A DNA stretch of 64,000 nucleotides from Bacillota bacterium (GCA_023393125.1 JAEWMQ010000005.1:53940-117939), one strand, 5' to 3'; shown: positions 51,462-61,211, counted from the first letter of the stretch. Made by a program: numbers and translations. The notes: generated by a model not told the origin, from the letters alone.

Positions 51462-53676
51462 TACAATGAGCAATGTTTTTGGGGTGTTGCAACGAGTAGG
51501 AAAAGCTTTTATGCTTCCTATAGCATTATTACCTGCGGCAGGTATTTTGTTAGGAGTAGGTGGAGCGCTATTAAATGTAGCAGCTTTAGATAATCCACCT
51601 GCCATTTATCAAGGATTAATTTCTTTTATTAACTTACGTGGTGTAACTGTTGCCTTAACGGTTATGAGAAATGTAGGGGATATTGTCTTTGGCAACCTAC
51701 CCTTATTATTTGCTATAGGGATAGCAGTAGGGTTAGCCAATTCAGATAAGGGAACGGCTGCATTAGCAGGAGCAGTTGGTTTTATTATTATGCATACAGC
51801 TATTTCAACTATGCTAGGATTGGGTGTTACCTCTTTAGGCGTATTAACACCAGATAATATACCAGCTCAGTATAGCTCTTATGTAAGTACGACTTTGGGT
51901 ATTTTTACACTTAACCTTTCGGTGTTTGGCGGTATGATTGCAGGGATTATAGCTTCTATTTTGCATAATCGCTATCATAAGATTCAATTACCACAAGTGC
52001 TAGGTTTCTTCGGTGGTTCACGTTTTGTACCTATTGTTACAGCGGTAGTGATGCTTGTTGTGGGGGTTATTTTATCTTTTATATGGCCAGTTATACAAAA
52101 TGGTATTGCTGTAATCGCAGGATGGGTTAATCAGCTAGGTGCTCTAGGAACCTTCCTTTATGGAACTATTGAGAGAGCCTTAATTCCAGTAGGCCTTCAT
52201 CATGTTTTCTATACCCCATTTTGGTATACAGCCTTTGTTGAAGGAACTGTATTTTTACCAAATGGTACAACAACTATTGTGGATGGTGCTAATACAGCTT
52301 ATTTTGCACAGCTTTCTAATATGTCAGCTTTAGTAGGCGCTGATGCAGCAACTATGGCACAAGTGGTACAAGGAACAACACGTTTTATGGCAGGGAAATT
52401 CCCTTTTATGATTTTTGGTTTAGGTGGAGCAGCACTTGCTATGTACAAGAATGCTAAACCAGAAAAGAAAGCTTATGTAGGAGGCCTTCTAGCATCGGCA
52501 GCTTTAACGGCAGCCGTTACAGGGATAACAGAACCTATTGAATTTACTTTCTTATTTGTAGCACCCGTTTTATATGCGATTCACTCTGTTATCGCAGGTT
52601 TATCTTATATGATTATGGACCTGTTAAATGTATTCGTAGGTATGACATTCTCAGGGGGACTAATAGACTTTTCGCTTTTTGGACTATTGCCAGCCGGAGC
52701 AGGTGTACCTACTAGGTGGTATTACATTATTATAGTAGGTATTATCTTCTTTCCTATTTACTATCTACTGTTTGATTTCTTTATTAGAAAGTTTAATCTT
52801 AAGACACCTGGTCGTGAAGATGAGGACGATGGGGTTACAGAGGGTAGTGAAGGAGCAGCAAAGGGTATTATATTAGCTGCCAGGGTCTTAAATGCATTAG
52901 GTGGTCAGCAAAATGTCAAAAATATAGATGCATGTATTACCAGGCTTCGTGTTGGACTTCATAACAAAAATGAAGTAGATAAAGAAGCACTCAAAGCTTT
53001 AGGAGCAACAGGGGTATTAGAAGTAGGAGACAATGTGCAAGCTATTTTTGGAGGACGTTCTGATAATATCAAAAATGATATTTTAGATATTATGGAAGGT
53101 CGTGTGAAACCAGAAGACATTGAAATAGCCATGGGTGAGGGAAAAGAAGATATTCAAAAGAGTGAGCCGGTTAAATCTGCAAGCTTTGAGATGACTAAAG
53201 GCGATGGTAATGGCAAGATTATTGAAGAACTTATTATTCCAATGAAGGGTGAGCTTCTCCCGTTAAATGAAACTCCAGATCCTGTATTCTCAGAAGGAAT
53301 GATGGGTCCAGGATTTGCTATTAAGCCAACGGAAGGTAAGCTCTATGCACCTATTGATGGTACAATCCTTACTGTATTTCCAAGCAAGCATGCTATCGTT
53401 ATTCAAACTAAGAAAGGACACGAAGTGCTTATGCACTTTGGACTAGATACAATTCTCCTTAAAGGTGAAGGCTTTGAGGCTCATGTAGAAGAAGGACAAG
53501 AGGTTAATGCAGGTGATTTACTTCTTACAGTAGATATAGAAGCTATTGAAAGTAAGGTGCCCTCTCTCATTACACCAATTGTATTTCCGAATTTAAAGGA
53601 TAATGAAAAGATAACGATTTTAGAAGCTGGCCCTGTAGAAGTGGGTGCAAAAGGGCATCTATTTATTGAAAAATAA
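51445..53676 (+). CDS. ptsG: Glucose-type PTS permease, EIICBA fusion
   Basis: A 743-residue phosphotransferase. The IIC domain spans about residues 1-455 (LQRVGKAFMLPIALLPAAGI; ERALIPVGLHHVFYTPFWYT; TGITEPIEFTFLF). The IIB domain has the phosphocysteine C497 in NIDACITRLRV. The IIA domain has histidine H664 in VLMHFGLDT. It imports and phosphorylates glucose or a related glucoside using HPr. AAGGAGGAA precedes ATG 51445. I see no clear antiterminator RNA target in the 240 bp upstream of the small membrane gene. Confidence 0.92.
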   Translation: MKQESNTMSNVFGVLQRVGKAFMLPIALLPAAGILLGVGGALLNVAALDNPPAIYQGLISFINLRGVTVALTVMRNVGDIVFGNLPLLFAIGIAVGLANSDKGTAALAGAVGFIIMHTAISTMLGLGVTSLGVLTPDNIPAQYSSYVSTTLGIFTLNLSVFGGMIAGIIASILHNRYHKIQLPQVLGFFGGSRFVPIVTAVVMLVVGVILSFIWPVIQNGIAVIAGWVNQLGALGTFLYGTIERALIPVGLHHVFYTPFWYTAFVEGTVFLPNGTTTIVDGANTAYFAQLSNMSALVGADAATMAQVVQGTTRFMAGKFPFMIFGLGGAALAMYKNAKPEKKAYVGGLLASAALTAAVTGITEPIEFTFLFVAPVLYAIHSVIAGLSYMIMDLLNVFVGMTFSGGLIDFSLFGLLPAGAGVPTRWYYIIIVGIIFFPIYYLLFDFFIRKFNLKTPGREDEDDGVTEGSEGAAKGIILAARVLNALGGQQNVKNIDACITRLRVGLHNKNEVDKEALKALGATGVLEVGDNVQAIFGGRSDNIKNDILDIMEGRVKPEDIEIAMGEGKEDIQKSEPVKSASFEMTKGDGNGKIIEELIIPMKGELLPLNETPDPVFSEGMMGPGFAIKPTEGKLYAPIDGTILTVFPSKHAIVIQTKKGHEVLMHFGLDTILLKGEGFEAHVEEGQEVNAGDLLLTVDIEAIESKVPSLITPIVFPNLKDNEKITILEAGPVEVGAKGHLFIEK

Positions 53677-53791
53677 AAATGAGCCGGACTGATTGATTTC
53701 CTAAATAACCCATTGTCATAGATATTATAATAGCTTTTAATAGATATCATATCGTGATAATATAAGGTATACAATGTAAGGGGGGAAATCA

Positions 53792-54151
53792 ATGAGTTTT
53801 CTAGGTAATATTATTTGGTTTATATTTGGCGGATTTATTATGGGGATAAGTTGGCTTGGTATAGGTCTTTTATGGTGTATCACACTAGTGGGGATTCCTG
53901 TAGGCGTACAATGTTTTAAATTAGCAGGGTTAGCATTCTTTCCATTTGGAAAAGAAGTAACTTATGGCGGAGGGGTAGGATCTTTTTTGTGTAATATCCT
54001 ATGGATTATTTTTGGAGGTATTCCGTTAGCTATTGAAGCGGCTCTTATTGGTCTCGCTTTTTGTGTTACTATTATAGGGATTCCATTTGGGCTTCAATCT
54101 TTTAAAATTGCAAAATTAGCCCTTATGCCATTTGGTGCAAAGGTTAACTAA
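53792..54151 (+). CDS. YccF family membrane protein
   Basis: A 119-residue inner-membrane protein built of two similar halves: GNIIWFIFGGFIMGISWLGI and CNILWIIFGGIPLAIEAALI, each followed by a GIPVG/GIPFG and LAFFPFGKEV/LALMPFGAKV segment. This duplication is the YccF pattern. No function is established. AAGGGGGGAAA precedes the start. Confidence 0.9.
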   Translation: MSFLGNIIWFIFGGFIMGISWLGIGLLWCITLVGIPVGVQCFKLAGLAFFPFGKEVTYGGGVGSFLCNILWIIFGGIPLAIEAALIGLAFCVTIIGIPFGLQSFKIAKLALMPFGAKVN

Positions 54152-54157
54152 AGATTA

Positions 54158-54202
54158 ACAAAAAATCTATCATGTTTAAAAAGCATGGTAGATTTTTTGT
54201 TT
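54158..54202 (+). terminator. Terminator after the YccF gene
   Basis: ACAAAAAATCTATCATG pairs with CATGGTAGATTTTTTGT, with one G-U pair. Confidence 0.88.
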
Positions 54203-54346
54203 TTAGCAATAACATATAAATTACTAGTTATAACAGAAGAAATAATTAGAAAAAAGTTAAAAATCATAAAACTAATTTGGAGTAAGCTATACTATGAAGT
54301 AGGAATGAATATTTGGCGCTAACGTAAATAAAGATTTGAATAATAC

Positions 54347-54655
54347 TGTATAAAGTTAAGTTGCCGCTATATAGTCCGACTAGTGTACTTGCTTCCAGCT
54401 GCTATCTCACTCCGCTAAGAAACTCTAAATTCGTAATCCTTATGAACGGGCGAAAACTCACTCCGTTCAAACACTCGCCCTAAAACCCATAAGGATTACT
54501 TCATTAAGAGTTTCTAAGCTCCACTCCAAGGCATCTTACAGCAAGTCCACCAGTCTTCCTACATAGCTACTATTTTACAAGAACAATATACAGGGAGGCT
54601 TTATACGTTATTATTGTTGGGACGAAATATGAGAAAATCGCTTGTAAGCTTGAAA
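54347..54655 (+). repeat. Giant hairpin element F (type 1)
   Basis: Very close to element A over about 300 bp. The differences compensate: apical helix GGGCGA (54448-54453) with TCGCCC (54475-54480), where A has GGACGA with TCGTCC, and mini-stem AC/GT where A has GT/AC. The same trailing CTTTATACGTTATTATTGTTGG follows. Confidence 0.88.
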
Positions 54656-54663
54656 TATCATTA

Positions 54664-54950
54664 TATTTTTTCACGCCGCTTTACTGTCAGGAGCGTTTAT
54701 GAGCTTAATAACGTTTGGAAGAAATGAGAGGGGAGGGCTATCTGGAAGGGTGACTTGGGAAAGTTTTTTAGAGGCACTTGGCGAGTGTTTTGGATGGCTT
54801 TTAGTGCGAGTGTTTGACCAACGGGAGTTTTCGCACGTTCATCCAAATAAACGAGCCTAGTGCATCAAAAAACTTGAACCGGAACCCTGGAAGATAGGTC
54901 TGCCCTCTCATTTCCTCCCAGCAACATTTCTCATAAACGCCTAGGAAAAT
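54664..54950 (-). repeat. Giant hairpin element G (type 2)
   Basis: Close to element C. Apex GTGCGA (54804-54809) with TCGCAC (54831-54836); minus-strand mini-stem CC/GG. It follows element F in inverted apex orientation, as C follows B. It ends 50 bp before the GNAT gene. Confidence 0.88.
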
Positions 54951-55002
54951 TTCAATTTAGTGGAGGCTTATAAATAAAATTATTATGAAAAGGAGCGAAG
55001 CA

Positions 55003-55536
55003 ATGATTGTAACTAAACGATTAAAGTTAGTACCAATAGAAATAAAATATGCTAAAGACCTACTGGCATTGTGGGGCGACTATGAAGTTGTGAAATATAC
55101 TTATAATCCTTGGTGCAAGACAATAGAGGATAGCGAGGCGCGTATCAAACGTATTCAGGAGCTTATAGATCCATTGCATATGAATAATTGGATTATTCTC
55201 CTTAATAATAAGGTAATAGGGGTAGCAGGAGTGCCTACTATTAGTAATGAAAGGGGAGAGTATGGACTTTATTATCAGCTTTGTCAGGAGTATTGGGGGA
55301 AAGGCTTTGGTTTTGAAGTAGCAAAGGCTTTAGTAGATGAGTTATTTGAGAATACAAAAGCTAAAATGATTTTAGCTGATGCTGTAACAGTTAATCCTGC
55401 TAGTATGAGGATTTTAGAAAAAGTAGGGATGAAGCAAATACATTTGGAAGAAAAGGGCTTTCAAAGAGATAAACTGATTGGTGACCTTATGCATTATCAA
55501 CTGACTAGAGCAGATTGGGAAGAAAATAAATCATAA
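55003..55536 (+). CDS. GNAT-family acetyltransferase, RimJ/RimL-like
   Basis: A 177-residue protein. It starts VTKRLKLVPIEIKYAKDLL as RimJ/RimL relatives do, with the acetyl-CoA loop YWGKGFGFEVAKALV (Q/RxxGxG-like) near residue 103 and the late NPASMRILEKVGM block. Acceptor unknown: a protein N-terminus or small amine. AAAGGAG at 54988-54994 fits ATG 55003 better than the earlier ATG at 54985. Confidence 0.85.
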   Translation: MIVTKRLKLVPIEIKYAKDLLALWGDYEVVKYTYNPWCKTIEDSEARIKRIQELIDPLHMNNWIILLNNKVIGVAGVPTISNERGEYGLYYQLCQEYWGKGFGFEVAKALVDELFENTKAKMILADAVTVNPASMRILEKVGMKQIHLEEKGFQRDKLIGDLMHYQLTRADWEENKS

Positions 55537-55553
55537 GAAAAGGGGGAAAGGGC

Positions 55554-56798
55554 ATGCATGCAATGGTAAAAACAGAACGGACCCATTATTATTCGCCAAG
55601 TATATACGTAACAATGAAAGTATTAATTAAGCCAGCAGTAAGCTTTGCACAGTTAAAGGAGGCTATTAAAAGAGCCACAACAGCTTATGATATTTTAAAC
55701 TGTAAGATCCAGGCAAATGAAGAAGGGGAGGTTTTTTATATCCCTATTAAGGAGCCTATAATCAATATCACAGAGAATGAAGCTCTTCACCAAGAACGTA
55801 TGCCATTTGCTTTTGAAGAGGGCGAATTAATTCGTTATAGCATCGCCCAAAAAGTAGAAGGGACTAGATTAACTATTATTGCTCATCATCTAATTGGAGA
55901 TGGCAAATCTTTGGTGCTACATATAAGAAATATTATGAAAGCCTTAGGAAATCCTGAAATAGCCTTTGAAACATTAACTGTTAAAACATTAGGAGTAGAG
56001 GAGTTACCAAAGGATATTAAGCTTAGTCCAATAATTAAATTAATGGTTAAGTTCGCTAATGGGAGCTGGGAAAAGCAGAAGAAGGTTTTTAGTTACCAGG
56101 AATACCTCCATATGTTTAATCAGTTTTGGGAGACAAGGCATACTCATTTATTACAAGCAGAGATTAAAGGAAGCGCTTTAAAAAGATTAATGAATAAGTG
56201 CAAGGCGCAACAGGTAACGGTTAATAGTGCCATTATTACAGCATTTTTATTAGCTTCCAAAGAGAAGCATGCAGGAATAGCAGTCAATATAAGACAAGCA
56301 GAAGATGAGCATATGGGGAATTATGCATCCGGTATTTCTATTCAAGCTTCGTTAAATCCTGATTTAAACTTTTGGGAGAATGCTAGAACAGTACATAAAC
56401 TTATTTATACTAAGCTTAACAATGAACAAGCTGTTTACTTTTTACTTAAATTCTTAGGTGAATTATCACCTACCTTGATAGATGCTGCCTATTTTGCAGC
56501 CTTTGACAATTATAATAATAATCTTGCTAAGAAAATGAGCCATATGTTTGGATATGATGGAGAAGCTAAAGGAATTAGTGTAACCAACCTAACAAAGGTA
56601 AACATACCTAGTGCTTATGGTAACTATACCTTAAGTGAATTAGTATTTATTCCCCCTTTAGTTGCTAATGCAAAGCGTGTAATCGGTGTAGTGACTTTGG
56701 AAGATACTATGACAATTACTATGAAGTTTGATAAAGAAAAAACGACTGAAATGAAAGTTGTTTTTGAGGAGGCAATGAGTAAGTTGGTTGATTTTTAG
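55554..56798 (+). CDS. Condensation/acyltransferase-like protein
   Basis: A 414-residue protein of the chloramphenicol-acetyltransferase-like fold. The catalytic HHxxxDG motif is AHHLIGDGKS near residue 120; no DFGWG-like motif is evident, which is usual for non-NRPS relatives. It lies 17 bp after the acetyltransferase gene, probably in an operon. It could transfer an acyl group to an alcohol or amine, or modify a lipid. No carrier protein is nearby. An AGGGGG site supports ATG 55554. Confidence 0.7.
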   Translation: MHAMVKTERTHYYSPSIYVTMKVLIKPAVSFAQLKEAIKRATTAYDILNCKIQANEEGEVFYIPIKEPIINITENEALHQERMPFAFEEGELIRYSIAQKVEGTRLTIIAHHLIGDGKSLVLHIRNIMKALGNPEIAFETLTVKTLGVEELPKDIKLSPIIKLMVKFANGSWEKQKKVFSYQEYLHMFNQFWETRHTHLLQAEIKGSALKRLMNKCKAQQVTVNSAIITAFLLASKEKHAGIAVNIRQAEDEHMGNYASGISIQASLNPDLNFWENARTVHKLIYTKLNNEQAVYFLLKFLGELSPTLIDAAYFAAFDNYNNNLAKKMSHMFGYDGEAKGISVTNLTKVNIPSAYGNYTLSELVFIPPLVANAKRVIGVVTLEDTMTITMKFDKEKTTEMKVVFEEAMSKLVDF

Positions 56799-56840
56799 AA
56801 AAAAGAAAAAGAAAAAATCAAGAATATTTAGGAAATAGTC

Positions 56841-56892
56841 TTGATAAAAATAATAACAAATGTTACTATTTAAAAAATAGATACATTTGTTA
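56841..56892 (+). promoter_or_regulatory. Promoter and twin operator of the BlaI/BlaR1-type pair
   Basis: TTGATA (56841-56846), a 17-bp spacer, TACTAT (56864-56869). A dyad TAACAAATGTTA (56854-56865) covers the spacer and -10, and TACATTTGTTA (56882-56892) lies just before the ribosome binding site. Both contain the ACA-N2-TGT core used by BlaI/MecI repressors. The two can also pair with each other (56846-56863 with 56883-56900) as a long hairpin that may end the upstream gene. Confidence 0.65.
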
Positions 56893-56910
56893 TTATTTTT
56901 GGAGGGAAGT

Positions 56911-57306
56911 ATGGATAAACAGGTGAAGCTTTCAGAAGCAGAATGGTACATTATGAATGTACTATGGGAAAATCAAGAATTAGATAAGGATGCACTAGAA
57001 TTAAAGCAAATTACAAAGGCACTTAAAGAGCAGACAGGCTGGAGTAGTGGGACAGTTCGTACCATGTTACTTAGGCTCATCGACAAAGGGGCTGTATCAG
57101 TAGATCAAACAACAGGTGTTTATAAGTATAGTGCTCAGCTTGATAAGGAAAGGTGCGTGCAGGAAGAGGCAAGCTCTTTTTTAGAGAGAATTTATCAAGG
57201 GTCTATTAGCCAATTTGTAGCGTGCTTTGCTAAGGAAGGAAAGATTTCGAAGGAGGAAAGAGAGGAAATTCTAGAACTGATTAATCAAATGAAGGAGGAA
57301 AAATAG
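56911..57306 (+). CDS. BlaI/MecI/CopY-family repressor
   Basis: A 131-residue winged-helix repressor. It starts KLSEAEWYIMNVLWEN and has the recognition part WSSGTVRTMLLRLIDKGAV, then a dimerisation tail. In the BlaI system a membrane protease sensor inactivates it. Here the next gene, starting directly after its stop codon, encodes such an M56 protein. Matching operators lie in the promoter. ATG 56911 follows GGAGGG. No beta-lactamase gene is present, so the regulated target is unknown. Confidence 0.9.
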   Translation: MDKQVKLSEAEWYIMNVLWENQELDKDALELKQITKALKEQTGWSSGTVRTMLLRLIDKGAVSVDQTTGVYKYSAQLDKERCVQEEASSFLERIYQGSISQFVACFAKEGKISKEEREEILELINQMKEEK

Positions 57307-59883
57307 ATGGAAATAGCTATACTTAGCCAATGGCTTCTAAGTGCTTTTGTAATGAGCACAGTAACTGCTGCAATCATTGTACTCGTACGGATACTTCTAG
57401 GGAAAAGTCTCTCTCCAAAGCTAAAGTATTATTTGTGGGGTATTTTTCTACTTCGATTAATCATGGTACAGTTTCCTGAAAGCTCCCTTAGTATATTTAA
57501 TTTGTTGGAGGATAGGGTTTCCTCTATATATTTGCAGACTCAAGACGGGAAGACATTAACAGCAGAGGAAATGCAGTCAGCAACGATGACAGAGTACATG
57601 AAAAATGAGACAAGCTCATTAACAAGTGACTCTTTAACCCAAGATGAGAATGTATTGCTCAGTGACAAAGAGTCATTAACTTATAATAAAGATAGATTAA
57701 CTAATAACAAGGCTGCATCAGCTTATGATCTAGATATATTAGGTGATTTATTCTTTCATGTCAGTGATCTTTCTAAGGCTTTTGAGCAAGGAGAAAATAA
57801 GCTAGTAGCCTTAGATGCCTCCAAAGAGAAAAATTCAAAGATATTTATGGGTATGTATGTACTAGGTTGCATTTTATACTTTGTTTATATGTTAGTAAGT
57901 TACATAAGCTTTTGCTACAGAAGAAGGCGTTTGTTACCTGTAAGTGATGAGAGCGTTTTGATGTTAGCAGAGCAGATTAAAAAGGATTTACATATTAAAA
58001 AGAAAATAGCTTTAGTATACGGAGAAAACACTTGTATAGCAGGAGTTTTAAGGCCAGTTTTGATTCTAAAAGCAGGTTATAGTGAGGAAGAGTATCGTGC
58101 TATTTTGACCCACGAATTAATTCACTATCGTTATGGTGATCTTTTAATAAATTGGGGCCTTGTGTTACTTCAAGGGTTATATTGGTTTAACCCAATAGTT
58201 TATTTTGTTTTTAAACAGATAAGACAAGACCAAGAAATCTTGTGTGATGCAAGGGCTTTAGAAAGAAGTAATATAACTCGTGCCAGTTATTCTGAAGTCT
58301 TATTTAAAGAAGCAACAATGGCTAAGGGGGTTATAGGAGCTATAGCTTTTGCAAGAAAAGAAAGTACAACCAAAAAGAGAATTGATGTTATTGCTAAGGG
58401 CAGAAAAATATCAAGAGTAGGAATAGTACTAGGAATAGGGCTAGCAGCCATTATAGGAGGTATATGCTTAACTAATCCCAATAACTTAGGCACTAAGGGC
58501 CAAGATGTGATAAATCAAGATGATAATAAGTGGCAGGAAATATCACAAGGAGCGAAAGATGCTACGAATCAGCAAGGAAATAACGATGCCCTTATAGGAA
58601 ATAGCAGTGAAATAACAGATGAGGTAAAGCAATATAGAGCTCCTATTGATATATCAAGCGTACAACCCGATTCTATCGAAAATGAGGGATTAGCGAGTCT
58701 TATTAGTAAATTAAAAGGCACAACTAGCATAGAAGTATCTTATAATTACCATAATTATTTTGAGGCAGATTATGTACCTGCTACTATTGCTGATGAAAGA
58801 CATATTCAACTTATATTAGCTCTATTAGCAAGGGGGCATACTAATACTATTAGAGAAGAAGATTTGGGCGGTCACTATGTTAAAGATCAACCAATTGTAT
58901 TTTATCAAAAGAATGAAAAGCTAGCAGAAATCTATATTAATTATGATACTTTACATGACCGAGGCTGGGTTCAGTATGGCGACTATAGTTTTCAATTAGA
59001 TGAGATGTTCTTTAGACTATTAGCTGCCACAGAAGAATACAGACCAGAAGGAAGCAAGGTTCCAGAAGATGTTATAGAGTTGTTTGGTGAATATGGATAC
59101 ACGCCAGCCTTTCTTATGGGAAGTAGTGAAAGACGACTTCCTAAAACATTAGAAGTCACTAGTGCTAGCGATATAGAAAATCTTTATTTTGCTTTAAGCA
59201 TAGAGATGTCTAAGACTATTGATTTAGATTATGGAGGACAGCTAGGTACTTCAGGTGTATTAGGCAAACTTATTACGGCAGAAATCTATTATTTAGTGGA
59301 GCCTCTACCAGAATCAGCGGAGCCTCTACTCAATGCTAGAGGGATTGTCATAAGGCATGAAGGGAAAATAGTAGGAGCTCATATAGATTCAGGTAGACAT
59401 TCAGCCGTATTTTATACCTTGTCAGGAAAAAGCTTTGAAGAAGCAGTAGCAGGTATGACACCAGCAGACTACCTAGATAAGACAGTAATGGCTAAGTTTG
59501 AAAGAGGAGGCTATTCATCAGATGAAGAACTTATTACTGATTACTTTAAAGCTTTAGTGGATGGTGATATAGAAAATTATTTCAAAACAGTTGCCACTAA
59601 TACGTGGCTAGATATTTTGTTCTCTAATATGGATAATACCGCTTTGTTTAATGAAGAAGAAGTAAGACAACTTATGCCTACGTATTACAAAAAGGTAGAT
59701 ATTCTAGGTATAGAGCTTAGCCCAGAGAATGACAGACTTTCCAGTAATCGAACGAAAATTTATATGGTTAATTATCGCATACAAACTAACGAATCATTAT
59801 TTATTGAAAGTGGTGAATATCATAGAATGGTTTTTCTAACCAATGAAGATGGTAAATGGTTAGTTGCAGGTGAAGGGTTTTAA
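57307..59883 (+). CDS. BlaR1/MecR1-like M56 metalloprotease sensor with large C-terminal region
   Basis: An 858-residue membrane protein. It has membrane helices near residues 5-50, 175-200 and 370-395. The zinc protease motif HELIHYRYGD has H269. There is no transpeptidase-like beta-lactam sensor. Instead about 450 extracellular residues follow, ending in an NTF2-like region (ITDYFKALVDGDIENYFKTV, and MVFLTNEDGKWLVAGEGF). It should sense an external signal and trigger loss of the repressor encoded just before it. The ligand is unknown. Confidence 0.85.
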   Translation: MEIAILSQWLLSAFVMSTVTAAIIVLVRILLGKSLSPKLKYYLWGIFLLRLIMVQFPESSLSIFNLLEDRVSSIYLQTQDGKTLTAEEMQSATMTEYMKNETSSLTSDSLTQDENVLLSDKESLTYNKDRLTNNKAASAYDLDILGDLFFHVSDLSKAFEQGENKLVALDASKEKNSKIFMGMYVLGCILYFVYMLVSYISFCYRRRRLLPVSDESVLMLAEQIKKDLHIKKKIALVYGENTCIAGVLRPVLILKAGYSEEEYRAILTHELIHYRYGDLLINWGLVLLQGLYWFNPIVYFVFKQIRQDQEILCDARALERSNITRASYSEVLFKEATMAKGVIGAIAFARKESTTKKRIDVIAKGRKISRVGIVLGIGLAAIIGGICLTNPNNLGTKGQDVINQDDNKWQEISQGAKDATNQQGNNDALIGNSSEITDEVKQYRAPIDISSVQPDSIENEGLASLISKLKGTTSIEVSYNYHNYFEADYVPATIADERHIQLILALLARGHTNTIREEDLGGHYVKDQPIVFYQKNEKLAEIYINYDTLHDRGWVQYGDYSFQLDEMFFRLLAATEEYRPEGSKVPEDVIELFGEYGYTPAFLMGSSERRLPKTLEVTSASDIENLYFALSIEMSKTIDLDYGGQLGTSGVLGKLITAEIYYLVEPLPESAEPLLNARGIVIRHEGKIVGAHIDSGRHSAVFYTLSGKSFEEAVAGMTPADYLDKTVMAKFERGGYSSDEELITDYFKALVDGDIENYFKTVATNTWLDILFSNMDNTALFNEEEVRQLMPTYYKKVDILGIELSPENDRLSSNRTKIYMVNYRIQTNESLFIESGEYHRMVFLTNEDGKWLVAGEGF

Positions 59884-60028
59884 TTGACTAATGAAAAATT
59901 ATATGGTGCCTAATCTATTCTTAATTATGCATTAGCAAATACTCAGTAAGCACATTTTTTAGCTAGAAAGTAAATAGTAATTTGTAAGATTTAAAAATGA
60001 AGACTACTTATAGTTAAAGGAGCGTATT

Positions 60029-60967
60029 ATGATGAATAAAAAGTCTAGAACAGCCTATTTATATTTTTTAGTAATTGTATTTACTGTACTAATTAATAAT
60101 AAAGTTAGTGCATCAACTTTAGAAAAAGGTAATCCTGTAGCATATTACTATGATAATGGTATTATTTTACCCGATAATACTTCAATAGATATAGATGATG
60201 ACTACATTGCTCTATTCGTTAATGGAACTCTAGTAACAGACTATGATGTTATTATCAGAAATAATAGAGCGTTGGTGCCTATAAGACTTATTAGTCAGGA
60301 GCTTGGTTGTCAGGTAAGCTGGGATAAAAAATCACAAACAGTAACGATTGAAAAAGATAAAAATACAATTTGTTTAACTATAAATAAAGAAAAAGCTTTA
60401 GTAGATAACAAAGAAATTGCAATGGATTATCCTGCAATACTATATAATAATGCTACATATGTACCTATAAGATTTATCGTAGAAAATTTAGATGCAACGG
60501 TAACTTATGCTCCAAAGCTAAATGATGAATACACCTATTATTATGATACACAAATGCCGTTATCTTCTGCTAATACAATAATTAGAAGTTACCCAAATAT
60601 CATAATTGATGAAAAATATGATTCAGATCATGTCATTACAAAAGAAGAAGCAATGGAAAAAGTACAGCAAACATGTATGATGGGGCTTGAAAACTTTAAG
60701 AAAACCACTATAGATAATCTTATAGCTTCAGGAGAATCATCTGATAGATTAGATAATGAATTTAAGCAGATAGAAAAAGAGATAAATAGAATGATGTATA
60801 TAGGCGAAGTATCAAGGTATTATAAATTTACTATTGGGGCCTATGATATACTATTTGATAAGTACAATAGTAAGATCTTTTTTGAAATGTACTCATCAGG
60901 AATAAAAGTTAAAGAAGTCGATATTAATGACCCTGCATTATTTATATCTGTTTTTATTGTAGGGTAG
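60029..60967 (+). CDS. Secreted protein with copper-amine-oxidase-like stalk domain
   Basis: A 312-residue protein with a signal peptide (about residues 1-30, ending NKVSAS). The Cu_amine_oxidN1-like domain spans about 65-165, with paired NNRALVPIRLISQELGCQVS and NNATYVPIRFIVENLDATVT repeats. These stalk domains are common in clostridial surface proteins and are not enzymes. The C-terminal 140 residues are not recognised. AAAGGAGCG precedes the start; it is probably a single gene. Confidence 0.8.
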   Translation: MMNKKSRTAYLYFLVIVFTVLINNKVSASTLEKGNPVAYYYDNGIILPDNTSIDIDDDYIALFVNGTLVTDYDVIIRNNRALVPIRLISQELGCQVSWDKKSQTVTIEKDKNTICLTINKEKALVDNKEIAMDYPAILYNNATYVPIRFIVENLDATVTYAPKLNDEYTYYYDTQMPLSSANTIIRSYPNIIIDEKYDSDHVITKEEAMEKVQQTCMMGLENFKKTTIDNLIASGESSDRLDNEFKQIEKEINRMMYIGEVSRYYKFTIGAYDILFDKYNSKIFFEMYSSGIKVKEVDINDPALFISVFIVG

Positions 60968-61211
60968 GCCATACAAAATGGAAATGATATAAGCTAGTTG
61001 AATAGCTCATTGCATGACTACGGTATTAATATCAAAAGAAATTAGCTTATTAAGTGAGGATACCGATAAGGGTTAAGGATTAAAGATTAAGAATTAGAGA
61101 TTAAAGAACAAGAGTTAAGAAACAAGGTTATGAATTAATAGCCATGAATTAAGGCTTATAAGTTAAGAATCATAAACAAAGTATTTAAGAAATAAACACA
61201 GGAGCTTATAA
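60968..61211. other. Low-complexity intergenic stretch
   Basis: From about 61060 to 61200 the DNA is a degenerate run of TTAAGRAT-like words (for example AAGGATTAAAGATTAAGAAT). No gene or RNA is evident. Confidence 0.5.

Noticed and set aside
56846..56900. Plain terminator between the condensation-like gene and blaI
   Set aside because: The inverted repeat also contains a good promoter and two BlaI-type dyads, so it is better described as the control region; terminator activity is possible as a second role.
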